The notes beneath the pieces were generated by a model. That model had not been told where the DNA came from. It worked only from the letters and a program-made list of their open reading frames with translations, and searched no databases. The translations under genes were made by a program, and so were the position numbers. 64,000 nucleotides of DNA from Hyphomicrobiales bacterium (GTDB lineage Bacteria; Pseudomonadota; Alphaproteobacteria; Rhizobiales; Beijerinckiaceae), in contig CAKNFP010000002.1 in NCBI GenBank assembly GCA_930633525.1, forward strand, positions 434,001-498,000, written 5' to 3'. Every line of letters begins with the position of its first letter. The first letter of the stretch is position 1. Positions 44,887 to 53,577 of the stretch are shown one piece after another.

Positions 44887-45795
44887 ATGTCAGATCGTGT
44901 CGTACAGATCGCCGAGGAAGCCGACTGGGGTTCGTTCCATGGGAAGATCCTGGCCTGCGGTCGTTATCTCCTGCGCAATCCCTCCCTGCTGATGGGCCTT
45001 GGACTGATCCTCGGGCTCGGTGCCTTCACCCTTTTCGGGCGGCTCATCATGGATGTGAGGCTCGCCGCGCCGCTCTCCGCGCCGCCAGCCGCACCACCGG
45101 GCGCGGGTTTGCCGCTCGGATCAGATCCGCAGGGGCGCAACCTCATGGCGGTGATGATCGAGGGCACCTGGCTCACCATTCGCACCGGTGTCATCGCGGG
45201 TGGGCTCGGCGTCGTGGTGGGCAGCGCCATCGGCTTTATCAGCGCCTATTTCGGCGGCATGACGGATCGCGTCATCACCTGGTGCATCGACGTGCTGCTG
45301 ACGGTCCCCGCCATCCTCTTCCTTGTCATGATCTCCGCTGTCGTACAGACAGGCCTCACCTCAATCGGGATGGCGCTAATCGTCGCCGCGCTCGCGTGGC
45401 GCCGGCCCGCGCGCCAGGTGCGCAGCCAGATGCTCGTGATGCGCTCATCCGGCTATGTCGATATGGCGAAGCTGTCCGGCCTTGGTCCGCTGCGCATCAT
45501 CTTCTTCGAGATCGCGCCCAATCTTCTGCCATTCCTCGTCTCGTCCTTCGTCACCGCGGTTGCCGCCGCCATTCTCGCCAGTGTCGGGCTGGAGGCGATG
45601 GGGCTCGGGCCCCAGAACGAGCCGACCCTTGGCATGACGATCTTCTGGATCATGGAATTCTCGGCCTTCCTGCGGGGGTTGTGGTGGTGGATCCTCCCGC
45701 CGGTCGGGATCCTTATCGTGCTCTTTGTCGGTCTCTATCTCATCAACGCGGGCCTCGACGAACTCGCCAATCCCCGCCTGCGCAGGAGGGCATGA
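44887..45795 (+). CDS. ABC transporter permease, DppC type
   Basis: Permease of 302 residues with the typical DppC N-terminal helix and the block PLGSDPQGRNLMAVMIEGTW that marks this family (usual form GTDxxGRD). The ATPase-contacting loop is MRSSGYVDMAKLSGLGPLRIIFFEIAPN. Three bases separate it from the DppB-type gene and four from the start of the fused ATPase gene, so all transport subunits are co-translated. Confidence 0.9.
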   Translation: MSDRVVQIAEEADWGSFHGKILACGRYLLRNPSLLMGLGLILGLGAFTLFGRLIMDVRLAAPLSAPPAAPPGAGLPLGSDPQGRNLMAVMIEGTWLTIRTGVIAGGLGVVVGSAIGFISAYFGGMTDRVITWCIDVLLTVPAILFLVMISAVVQTGLTSIGMALIVAALAWRRPARQVRSQMLVMRSSGYVDMAKLSGLGPLRIIFFEIAPNLLPFLVSSFVTAVAAAILASVGLEAMGLGPQNEPTLGMTIFWIMEFSAFLRGLWWWILPPVGILIVLFVGLYLINAGLDELANPRLRRRA

Positions 45796-45799
45796 CGCC

Positions 45800-47554
45800 A
45801 TGATCGCCGGACAAGCCCGCCTCCTCCAGGCATCCCCTCTCCTTTCGGTGCGTGATCTCAGCATCGATTTCTACACGGCCACCAAGGTCGTGCATGCCGT
45901 GCGCAATGTGTCGTTTGATGTCGCGGCCGGCGAGCGTGTTGGGCTCGTCGGCGAATCCGGCTCCGGTAAGACAACGACGGCGCTCGCTCTCATGCGCATG
46001 ATCAAGCCGCCCGGCCGGATCGCCGGCGGTAGCGCGCACCTCGGCGACATGGATCTGTTCGCGTTGCAGGGCCGCGCGATCCGCGAGGCGCGGCTGCGCC
46101 ACGTCTCCTATGTCCCGCAGGGCGCGATGAATGCGCTCAATCCCGTGCTTCGCATTCGCGAGCAGATCCTTGACGGCGTGACCGACCACGGCGGGCCCCT
46201 CACTAGGACCGCGCAGGATGCGCTGGTAGTGGAGGTGCTGACGAGCGTCGGCCTTCCGGAGGCGGTTGCCATGCGCTATCCGCATCAGCTTTCCGGCGGC
46301 ATGAAGCAGCGCGCCTGTATCGCCATCGCCATCGCGCTGAAGCCAAGCCTGATCATCGCCGACGAACCGACGAGCGCGCTCGACGTCATCACCCAGCGCC
46401 AGGTCATGAGAACCCTGACGCAAGTCCAGGAGCGCATGGGCTGCGGCCTCATCCTCATCGGCCATGACATGGGCCTCATGGCGCAGGTCGCCGACCGCAT
46501 GATCGTGATGCAGGATGGTTTCATCGTCGAAGACGCCGCCGTGCGCAGCCTTTTCCGTCAACCACGGCACAGCTACTCGCGCATGCTCATCGACAGCGTG
46601 CCCACCCTTGGGGCGCGCCGCGCGCCGGATATTTCAGTCGCCGATCCCTCCGCGTCTCAAGCGACAACGCCGCTGCTTGCTTTCGAGGGGGTGAGCAAGA
46701 CCTTCGGCGGGGGGCTTTTCGCGGGCCCGCCCAAGACGGCCCTCGCCCCTTGCAGCTTCCGGCTCGAGAGCGATGCGCCGCGCATTGTGGCGGTGGTCGG
46801 CCAATCGGGCTCGGGCAAGACCACGATGGCCCGTCTCGTCCTCGGCTTCGAGACGCCGAGCACCGGCGCGGTGCTCTATCGCGGGCACGACCTGGCGCAG
46901 CTCTCGGGCGACCCTGCACGTCGCTATCGGCGCGAGGTTCAGGCGATTTTCCAGGATCCCTATGGCTCATTCAATCCGTTCTACAAGGTTGATCGCACCC
47001 TCGCGCAACCCCTCGTCAGCTTTGGCCTGGCGCAGGACCGGAAAGCCATCTATGCGCGCATGGAGGAAGCCTGCGCCGCCGTCGGCCTGCGTGCCGGCGA
47101 AATTCTCGGGCGCTTTCCGCATGAGCTCTCGGGCGGTCAGCGCCAGCGCCTGATGGTCGCCCGAGCCCTGCTGCTGAGGCCGAAGCTGATCGTCGCCGAC
47201 GAGCCCGTCTCGATGGTCGACGCATCGCTGCGCATGTCCATTCTGGCGAATATGCAGGAGCTGCGGACTGCGCACGGCATCTCGGTGATCTACATCACCC
47301 ATGATCTGGCGACCGCCTATCATGTCGCCGATTATGTCCTGGTGCTGCACGAGGGCCACCTCGTCGAGGCAGGCCCCCCCGCCGAGGTTATCGAGCGGCC
47401 CGCCCACCCCTATACCCGCAGCCTGGTCGAGGCCATTCCATGGCCCGACCCGGACCGGCGTTGGCCGGAGCTCAATCCTGAGCTGCACGCGGCCTGGTCT
47501 GCTCCGCCGGTCATGCGCAGCGCGATCACGGGTTTTACATTGCGCGCGGCGTAA
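45800..47554 (+). CDS. Fused ABC ATPases (DppD-DppF type)
   Basis: Two ABC ATPase domains in one chain of 584 residues. First: Walker A GESGSGKTT, signature LSGGMKQRACIA, Walker B LIIADEPTSALD. Second: Walker A GQSGSGKTT, signature LSGGQRQRLMVARA, Walker B LIVADEPVSMVD. I start at ATG 45800 (MIAGQARLLQ), four bases after the DppC stop; upstream in-frame sequence belongs to the dppC gene. The order equals DppD then DppF. This completes the importer: one binding protein, two permeases, one double ATPase. It is the last gene of the operon. Confidence 0.9.
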   Translation: MIAGQARLLQASPLLSVRDLSIDFYTATKVVHAVRNVSFDVAAGERVGLVGESGSGKTTTALALMRMIKPPGRIAGGSAHLGDMDLFALQGRAIREARLRHVSYVPQGAMNALNPVLRIREQILDGVTDHGGPLTRTAQDALVVEVLTSVGLPEAVAMRYPHQLSGGMKQRACIAIAIALKPSLIIADEPTSALDVITQRQVMRTLTQVQERMGCGLILIGHDMGLMAQVADRMIVMQDGFIVEDAAVRSLFRQPRHSYSRMLIDSVPTLGARRAPDISVADPSASQATTPLLAFEGVSKTFGGGLFAGPPKTALAPCSFRLESDAPRIVAVVGQSGSGKTTMARLVLGFETPSTGAVLYRGHDLAQLSGDPARRYRREVQAIFQDPYGSFNPFYKVDRTLAQPLVSFGLAQDRKAIYARMEEACAAVGLRAGEILGRFPHELSGGQRQRLMVARALLLRPKLIVADEPVSMVDASLRMSILANMQELRTAHGISVIYITHDLATAYHVADYVLVLHEGHLVEAGPPAEVIERPAHPYTRSLVEAIPWPDPDRRWPELNPELHAAWSAPPVMRSAITGFTLRAA

Positions 47555-47860
47555 TTCCGGCCGAATGGCGGCGCGACATCAACGCGCGGGCTGCGAAATT
47601 GCCCGCCGAACAGGTCCGTCGTGCCGAGATAGCGCATATATTTTGGCGCGCTCCAAGCGCGGGATGTCACTTGCCACTGCGCGATGGGACAGTGTAGGCA
47701 GAAGCCTTAATTCGTGGCCCACATTGGCTTGCCCCCACTCGGTTGATCATCAGGATGCGGTCGTGCAGTGCTATATCGGCATGCCAGTCTCTCTCGGCGC
47801 GGAGCATTCCCGCCGGAGTGGCCGGGATATGCCGTCTTCCTTTGGCGACAATGGGCAGCA
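47555..47860. other. Intergenic region of about 306 bases
   Basis: Lies between the fused ATPase gene and the frameshifted membrane-protein gene on the same strand. I see no credible gene, strong terminator or operator. The frame of the following gene stays open back to 47768, so its start could lie a little earlier than I place it. Confidence 0.5.
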
Positions 47861-50235
47861 ATGACGCGAACGAGCGATGATAACGTGCGCAAGCGCAGCG
47901 TTTCACAGCGCTCCAGTGCTCTTGAGGCCTGCGTCGCAGTGATATTATGCGCGATGGCGCTGTTGTTTTTCTACAGGACCCCCCTCGCGTCGAATGACAT
48001 TCTATTCACGTTCGACCGGTTTGACCCGGTTATTCAAGCATCAATACTGGAACACTGGTTTGGGGTGTTCCGCGGCTGGTACGACTGGCGCAACCCTATC
48101 GTCTTTGCGCCCTATCAGAATGTTCTCGGATATAACGACAGCTATTTTCTTGCCAGTATTCCCTTTCTGTATTCAGGACAGCTGGCCTCAATCCCTTAGT
48201 CGCAATGGAACTGACCCACGCGGGCACGCGCGCGATCGGTTTTTTTGCAGCTTGGGTCCTCATGCGCCGCTATTTCGGATTGTCCATTCTGGCGACGGCT
48301 TTTGGCGCGACGCTGGCCACGATCGCGAACGGCATTTATCTCGGCACCATGCATGCCCAGCTGACGACAGTGGCCTCTGCACCGCTGCTGTTTTGCCTGA
48401 TAGCCCGCATCCACGAATTGCTGATGGAGGAACGTCGCCGGGCAGCGCTTATCACCGGCTGCCTGACGGGTCTGCTGCTCGCCTGCTGGCCGATGACCTC
48501 TTTCTACACATTCTGGATGACCGGCCTTTTCATGATCATCACGCTGGGCGCGGCGCTGGTCATCGACCGTCGGGCACTCATCGCGATGGGCGGCGAACTC
48601 ATGGTCGGCCGCCGCTGGCTGGTCCTCATTCCGGGTCTGTTGATCTTCGCAGCCGGACTACACCCGCTGTGGTTGACGTATGGCCCCACGGCCGCGCTCA
48701 CCGGCATGCACCAGTTTGCGGCGGTCATCCACAACGCGCCTCACCTCGTCGATGTCATCAATGTCGGTCCGGACAATCCCTTCTGGAGCGCCGCGTTCGA
48801 AAGCCTGCGGTTCGAAACGGTGGGCGAGGGCCTCGGTGAATTCGAGCTGTGGCGTGGTTTTACCCCTCTCCACCTCGCCTTGCTTGCACTCGCGCTCATC
48901 GGTGCCTTCAAATTCCGGACAGGCCTGCCCGCGCGGCAAGACTTCGCCTACAGGTGCTTGCTGGTTGCATTAGCTGTAGGCCTCGTCCTGCTCATTCAGG
49001 TCGGCGGCTTCACGCTATGGTGGCTTGTCTATTACATTGTGCCCGGCGCGAAAGCGGTCCGCGTGATCGTGCGCTTCGAATTGTTGCTCCTGACGTTTGG
49101 AGCCGTCGCGTTGGCGATCGCGCTCGACGCCTTCGCGCGTTATCGAGCGCCCTGGAGCAGCCTGGCAGCGGTCTTGATCGGCCTGGCCGTTCTTGTCGAG
49201 CAATATTCCGGCTTTCCAATCGCACGCGTAAAAGCCGCCGACGTCAAAGCTCTCGGCGACATTCGAAAGCCACCGAGCGAATGCCGAACGTTCTACACGA
49301 TCAACCCGGATAGAGTTGACGGAGAATCCGCCGTCAACACGAAGTATTACATTCACAGCACAGAGGCGATGCTGCTCGTCGAGAGGCTCAATCTCCCGAC
49401 TCTGCTCGGCATGCACACCTTCATACCGCCGGGCTGGGGCCTTACCGATCCCCTGTCGCCGGACTACCCGTGGCGTGTCTATGAATATGCGAAGGCTCAT
49501 GATCTGACGAAGGGGCTCTGCGCATTCGACCTGCAAGACCTCACCTGGCATGTGGTCACGAAACCGCCGGAACGCCCCGCCACTCCCGCGCCGGAACTGG
49601 CGATGGCCGGACTGGTGAGCCCGGCAGGTCCGATCCCGCTCCCCCTGCGGGAAAGTCTGGCTCACCGCTACGGAGGCAGCACGCTGCGCCTGCCCTGTCG
49701 CGCGATTGTCGACAAGGACGCCTCTCTCCTCGTCTGCGCGGGAGAGCCAGTGAAGGATCCCGGCGACATCCGGTTGTCACTCGGGCTGCGCGACGGCGAG
49801 GTGGTTTCTTTCGCAAGGGGAGAGGCAGGTACTCTTCTGTTGGCGGATGGATGGTCGCGTCCCGAAGGCTGGGGCACGTGGGCCAGTGACCAGCAGGCGA
49901 CCCTCGTGCTTCGCCTCGATGGTAATGGTTTTCAGGACGGTGTACGCCTTGCCTTGACCGCGCACGCGTTGCCTCTGCCCCCGGCCACAAGCAAGGTGGT
50001 GCATGTTCTGGTCAACGATGCGCCGGTGGGGAGCCTGACCCTGACGGGAGACCCGGGTGCCCAGGACCTGTGCATCCCGGCCGCGCAGCTTCCCAAGGAC
50101 CGCGCCCTTTTGATGACCCTTCGGACGGATGCGGCCGCCCAGTCGCCAGCGGCGCTCAAGATATCCGACGATACGCGGCTACTCAATTTTGCTCTATCAC
50201 AGATGAGCGTGGGGCCCTGTCAGCCGAGCCCCTGA
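47861..50235 (+). pseudogene. Large polytopic membrane protein (GT-C/YfhO-like), interrupted by a one-base frameshift
   Basis: Two adjacent frames encode one protein of about 790 residues. The first part (from ATG 47861) runs to a TAG at 48197-48199 and has one membrane helix followed by a loop (SNDILFTFDRFDPV, YNDSYFLASIPF). The second part continues in the next frame; read upstream of its ATG 48205 it gives LSVFRTAGLNPLVAMELTHAG, which joins smoothly to IPF. One additional base in the T-run at 48164-48166 (CCCTTTCTG) would restore IPFSVFRTAG. The second part has many membrane helices and a soluble C-terminus (from about 49250). The plan resembles membrane glycosyltransferases of the GT-C/YfhO kind; exact family uncertain. 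The nearby GT2 and GtrA genes support a role in surface glycosylation. Real mutation or sequence error cannot be told apart here. Confidence 0.7.
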
Positions 50236-50298
50236 CCTCAGACCAATAGAGGTCGGAACCGGACCATCGGCCTTTGATGAGGTGTCGCGAAAGATTGC

Positions 50299-51696
50299 TC
50301 AGAACACCGCCACGCTGCGCAGGCCCAGGACCGTCGCATTGGGGATCCTGCGCCACGGCGTCTCCGGGTCAGGTTCGCCGCCGCCCGGCCGGACGATCCA
50401 TTGCGCAAAGGGCTGGACCTTCAGCCAGGGCGCGAATTGAGCCTGATAGGAGGCCTCGATCACCACCTCTGACGATCGGATCGGCCGTGGCTCTCCGGTG
50501 AAGGCAATCATGTCCCGATCAAGCCGCTGCAGGCTGGGGCTTACCCCGGCATAGGCGACGGCTACGCCGACGACATCATTCGTCCGCCCGGGCAACAACC
50601 CGGTGAAGGTGAGGCCTGAATCCATGTAGAAGTCGACCGTGCTGCGGTCCTTCTGCGGCGCAACCACCAATCGCGCGAAGGCCGCGAGGCTGCGGCCCGT
50701 GAGGTCGGCATCCGATGCGCGCCACAGGGTCTGGTCAATGACGCCGTAGAGGGCGAAATTGCCACGATGGCCGCGAGGATCGGTGTCCCCATCGGGGGCC
50801 GCGAGGGGCAATCCGTTGGCTGATATCCGCTGATCGTTGAAACGCATCGAGTCGTACCAGCCGCCGACTGTGTAGGTACCGGCCAGCCCGTCGGCGAAGA
50901 CCTGGGTGTAGGCCACTTCACCGATCGCAAAGATCCCCTGGTTGAGCGGGAACGTCAGGCCATGCCTGTTCTGATCGTCGCGCCCTAGCGGGTTGCCGCT
51001 ATAGACGCCCGCCCGAGCCATCCAGGCTTCGTTGAATTGATAAGCGACACGGATCCCTGGCGCCGGCACCGGATAGGCAGGCCCGCCGCCTGGCAGGACA
51101 ATGCCATTGAGGCCAGGCCAGCCGAAGGCGGAGTTCACGAACAGGCCGGCAGTGTCACTCGTCGCAAACTCGCCATCGGCGGCAATCTGACCGACCTTGA
51201 GAGACAGGCGTCCGTCGAAGAATGTCTGCATAAAGTAGAGCTCGGCGAGCCGCCCCGCCGGATCGGCCTCGATACTGGAGATCGGCATCAAATTGCCGAT
51301 GTATTTGCCGGACAATCCAAGGCCGCCGATGAAGAACGCGCCCGCATGAAAAGCCCCGCCTTGCCAGCCGACCAGCTTCTCGAGATCAAAATCCACATCG
51401 AGCTGGAGAAGCCCTGAAAAGCCACTTCCCTGCTGCAGGCCGCCGGAGACATCCGTCGAGAGATCGCCCGTGGCTCTCAGACCGAATGTAATCCCCGCAT
51501 CTTCCAGCCGTGTGCGGGCGCCACTCCAGTCTCCTGTCAAGCGCTCGCGCCCGAACACGCCGGCGCCGCTGGATGGCTCCGCAGTGGCTATGGCCGGCGC
51601 GGCGTCTGCCGCATGGGCTGGTAGGGACGTGAAGGCCAGCAGGCATGACACGGCAACGTCTGGCCAGCCTGCTTTGATCGACAAGGGGTGGATCAA
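50299..51696 (-). CDS. Carbohydrate porin, OprB family
   Basis: Outer-membrane beta-barrel porin of 465 residues. It starts with TTG 51696, preceded by a GGAG site, and has a signal peptide ending SLPAHAADA. The family block near the mature N-terminus is RERLTGDWSGARTRLEDAGI, and the protein ends with alternating aromatic strands closing in a terminal Phe (VLGLRSVAVF), as outer-membrane proteins need for assembly. OprB porins admit glucose and other sugars. It stands alone on the minus strand between genes for surface glycosylation and could serve any of the sugar importers in the window. Confidence 0.88.
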   Translation of the reverse strand: MIHPLSIKAGWPDVAVSCLLAFTSLPAHAADAAPAIATAEPSSGAGVFGRERLTGDWSGARTRLEDAGITFGLRATGDLSTDVSGGLQQGSGFSGLLQLDVDFDLEKLVGWQGGAFHAGAFFIGGLGLSGKYIGNLMPISSIEADPAGRLAELYFMQTFFDGRLSLKVGQIAADGEFATSDTAGLFVNSAFGWPGLNGIVLPGGGPAYPVPAPGIRVAYQFNEAWMARAGVYSGNPLGRDDQNRHGLTFPLNQGIFAIGEVAYTQVFADGLAGTYTVGGWYDSMRFNDQRISANGLPLAAPDGDTDPRGHRGNFALYGVIDQTLWRASDADLTGRSLAAFARLVVAPQKDRSTVDFYMDSGLTFTGLLPGRTNDVVGVAVAYAGVSPSLQRLDRDMIAFTGEPRPIRSSEVVIEASYQAQFAPWLKVQPFAQWIVRPGGGEPDPETPWRRIPNATVLGLRSVAVF

Positions 51697-52097
51697 TGAC
51701 AGGCTCCAGAGGAAAGACTGCGGCCACCTTTTCGCTGGCGCGGGAGGCGAGCCTCACACTCGCCCCGATACAATTGCGAGTGAGTCTCCCTACAGGTTGA
51801 TGACACTCTGGATAGGTTTGCGCGGCTGCGAACCGAAGCTGGATATCAAAGCTAATTGCTCGGCAGCGGCCACACACAGCGCCGGAGAGGCTCGAATAAA
51901 TGTGGCATCAAATAGTACGGCAAAATCCCAATTGCTCGATAAGGCATCAATGATCGAGCCCACTTATGCGGCAATCCGACGAGAAGACGGAAAGCGGCGC
52001 CCCCTTGCCAAGGGGCGTGGATGATGCGCTATGAATGCGGATATTCAGCAGGTGTCGATAGGTCCCCTTGAGACTGTCACGCAACGATCAGGTGAGC
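51697..52097. other. Divergent intergenic region, oprB / GT2
   Basis: About 400 bases, somewhat richer in A+T around 51900-51960. GCTCGAT at 51934-51940 and ATCGAGC at 51953-51959 form a perfect seven-base inverted repeat; GGCATCAA occurs twice (51904, 51943). These could be regulatory sites for the porin gene. I find no supported gene. Confidence 0.45.
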
Positions 52098-53036
52098 ATG
52101 TCATCCGAACCACGCATCGCGGTTTTGGTCCCCTGCTATAACGAGGCCGCGTCGATCGATGCGGTCGTCAGGGATTTTCGCGCAAGCCTGCCGCAAGCCG
52201 ACATCTTCGTCTACGATAACAACTCCACGGACGATACCGTCGCCATCGCCACGGCGGCAGGCGCCATCGTGCGAAGCGAGCCCCGGCAGGGCAAAGGTTT
52301 CGTGGTTCGCCGCATGTTCGCGGATGTTGATGCCGACGTCTATGTGATCGTCGACGGCGACGATACCTATGACGCCTCGGCGGCGCCCAGGCTCGTCGAG
52401 CTTGTCCTGAAGGACAATTGCGATCTCGTGAATGGCGCACGCGTCCCCACAAACGAGGCCGCATTCCGTGCCGGGCACAAGTTCGGCAACCGAATGCTAT
52501 CGGCACTCGTCAGCATGATCTTCGGCAAGCGGAACAACGACATGCTCTCGGGCTACAAGGCCCTGTCACGGCGCATGGTGAAATCCTTTCCGATCAAGAG
52601 CAGCGGCTTCGAAATCGAGACGGAGCTCCTGATTCACGTGCTCGAGCTTGGCCTGCCGGTCGCTGAAATCCGGACCCCTTATCGAGAGCGCGGAGAGGGG
52701 TCGGAGAGCAAACTGCGCACCTATCGCGACGGTTTCCGCATCATCTGGTTGATCAGCCATCTCATCCGCGATGAGAAACCCCTGCAATTCTTCGCGGCTG
52801 TCGCCGCCATTCTCGCACTCGTTGCCGTCGCGCTGGGTGTGCCGGTCGTCATCACCTTCGCGGAAACAGGCCTCGTGCCGCGACTGCCGACCGCCCTGCT
52901 GGCGACCGGTCTGGTCATCTCATCGCTCCTGGCGTTGACGGCCGGGCTCGTCCTCGACAGCGTCGCCCGCGCGCGGCGCGAGTTCAAGCTGCTCAGCTAT
53001 CTCGGCCTGCCCGCGCCCGCGGCCAGACGTCCGTGA
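52098..53036 (+). CDS. Family 2 glycosyltransferase with C-terminal membrane helices (GtrB/DPM1-like)
   Basis: Membrane-associated glycosyltransferase of 312 residues from ATG 52098. The GT-A domain shows RIAVLVPCYNEAASID, DIFVYDNNSTDDT and the metal-binding YVIVDGDDTYDAS. After about residue 225 come two hydrophobic helices, as in GtrB/ArnC-type enzymes that load a sugar onto polyprenyl phosphate. The next gene, overlapping by four bases, encodes a GtrA-like flippase, so the pair probably makes and flips a lipid-linked sugar for decorating surface polysaccharide. The frameshifted membrane protein upstream could be the third component that transfers the sugar. Confidence 0.88.
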   Translation: MSSEPRIAVLVPCYNEAASIDAVVRDFRASLPQADIFVYDNNSTDDTVAIATAAGAIVRSEPRQGKGFVVRRMFADVDADVYVIVDGDDTYDASAAPRLVELVLKDNCDLVNGARVPTNEAAFRAGHKFGNRMLSALVSMIFGKRNNDMLSGYKALSRRMVKSFPIKSSGFEIETELLIHVLELGLPVAEIRTPYRERGEGSESKLRTYRDGFRIIWLISHLIRDEKPLQFFAAVAAILALVAVALGVPVVITFAETGLVPRLPTALLATGLVISSLLALTAGLVLDSVARARREFKLLSYLGLPAPAARRP

Positions 53037-53467
53037 TCGAGGCAATGCTGACCAGGGAGAGCGCAACAAAGGTTGCAGCCTTCCTCGTCGCTGGCGGTAT
53101 CGGCTTCCTCGTCGACGCCGGCCTGCTATGGGTCGGCCTCAACAGCTGGGGACTCTCGGCCCTCTCCGCCCGTGGCATCTCCTTTGCAGCCGCCATGCTG
53201 ACGACATGGGTTCTCAACCGCAGCCTCGCCTTCGCCAGGCAACGGGACCGCGACCGTAGCCGCAGCTCAGAGCTCACGCTCTATGGTCTCGCCACGCTCT
53301 TTTCAGGCGCAATCAACATCGGCCTCTATCTCGTCGTCATCGCGGCGTTGGGGCGCGAAGGTCTTTTCCCCTTCATCGCGCTTGCGGCCGGTGTCGGCGC
53401 GGGGCTCGTCTCCAATTTCCTGCTCTACAACTACGTCGTCTTCAGGAATTCAGCCACGCGCCCGTGA
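53033..53467 (+). CDS. GtrA-like flippase protein
   Basis: Small membrane protein of 144 residues with four transmembrane helices, GtrA family. GTG 53033 overlaps the stop of the glycosyltransferase gene. Typical blocks are KVAAFLVAGGIGFLVDAGLLW, FAAAMLTTWVLNRSLAF and NFLLYNYVVFRNS at the end. GtrA proteins move polyprenyl-phosphate sugars across the inner membrane. A partner to the preceding enzyme; no attachment site or phage gene is near, so this is not an obvious prophage gtr locus. Confidence 0.88.
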   Translation: MIEAMLTRESATKVAAFLVAGGIGFLVDAGLLWVGLNSWGLSALSARGISFAAAMLTTWVLNRSLAFARQRDRDRSRSSELTLYGLATLFSGAINIGLYLVVIAALGREGLFPFIALAAGVGAGLVSNFLLYNYVVFRNSATRP

Positions 53468-53577
53468 GGGCTTCGGCGGCATCTCCGCGAAGTGCTCCGC
53501 AAGCCAGCCAGCAACCGTGCCTTGCCTTCGGCGCGAGCCGATTGCCTCGATCCAAGCCGGATTTAATCGTCCATCTT

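Noticed and set aside
53033..53467. Prophage seroconversion (gtrABC) island
   Set aside because: No integrase, attachment-site repeat or phage gene is present nearby; only the GtrA/GtrB-like pair is seen.
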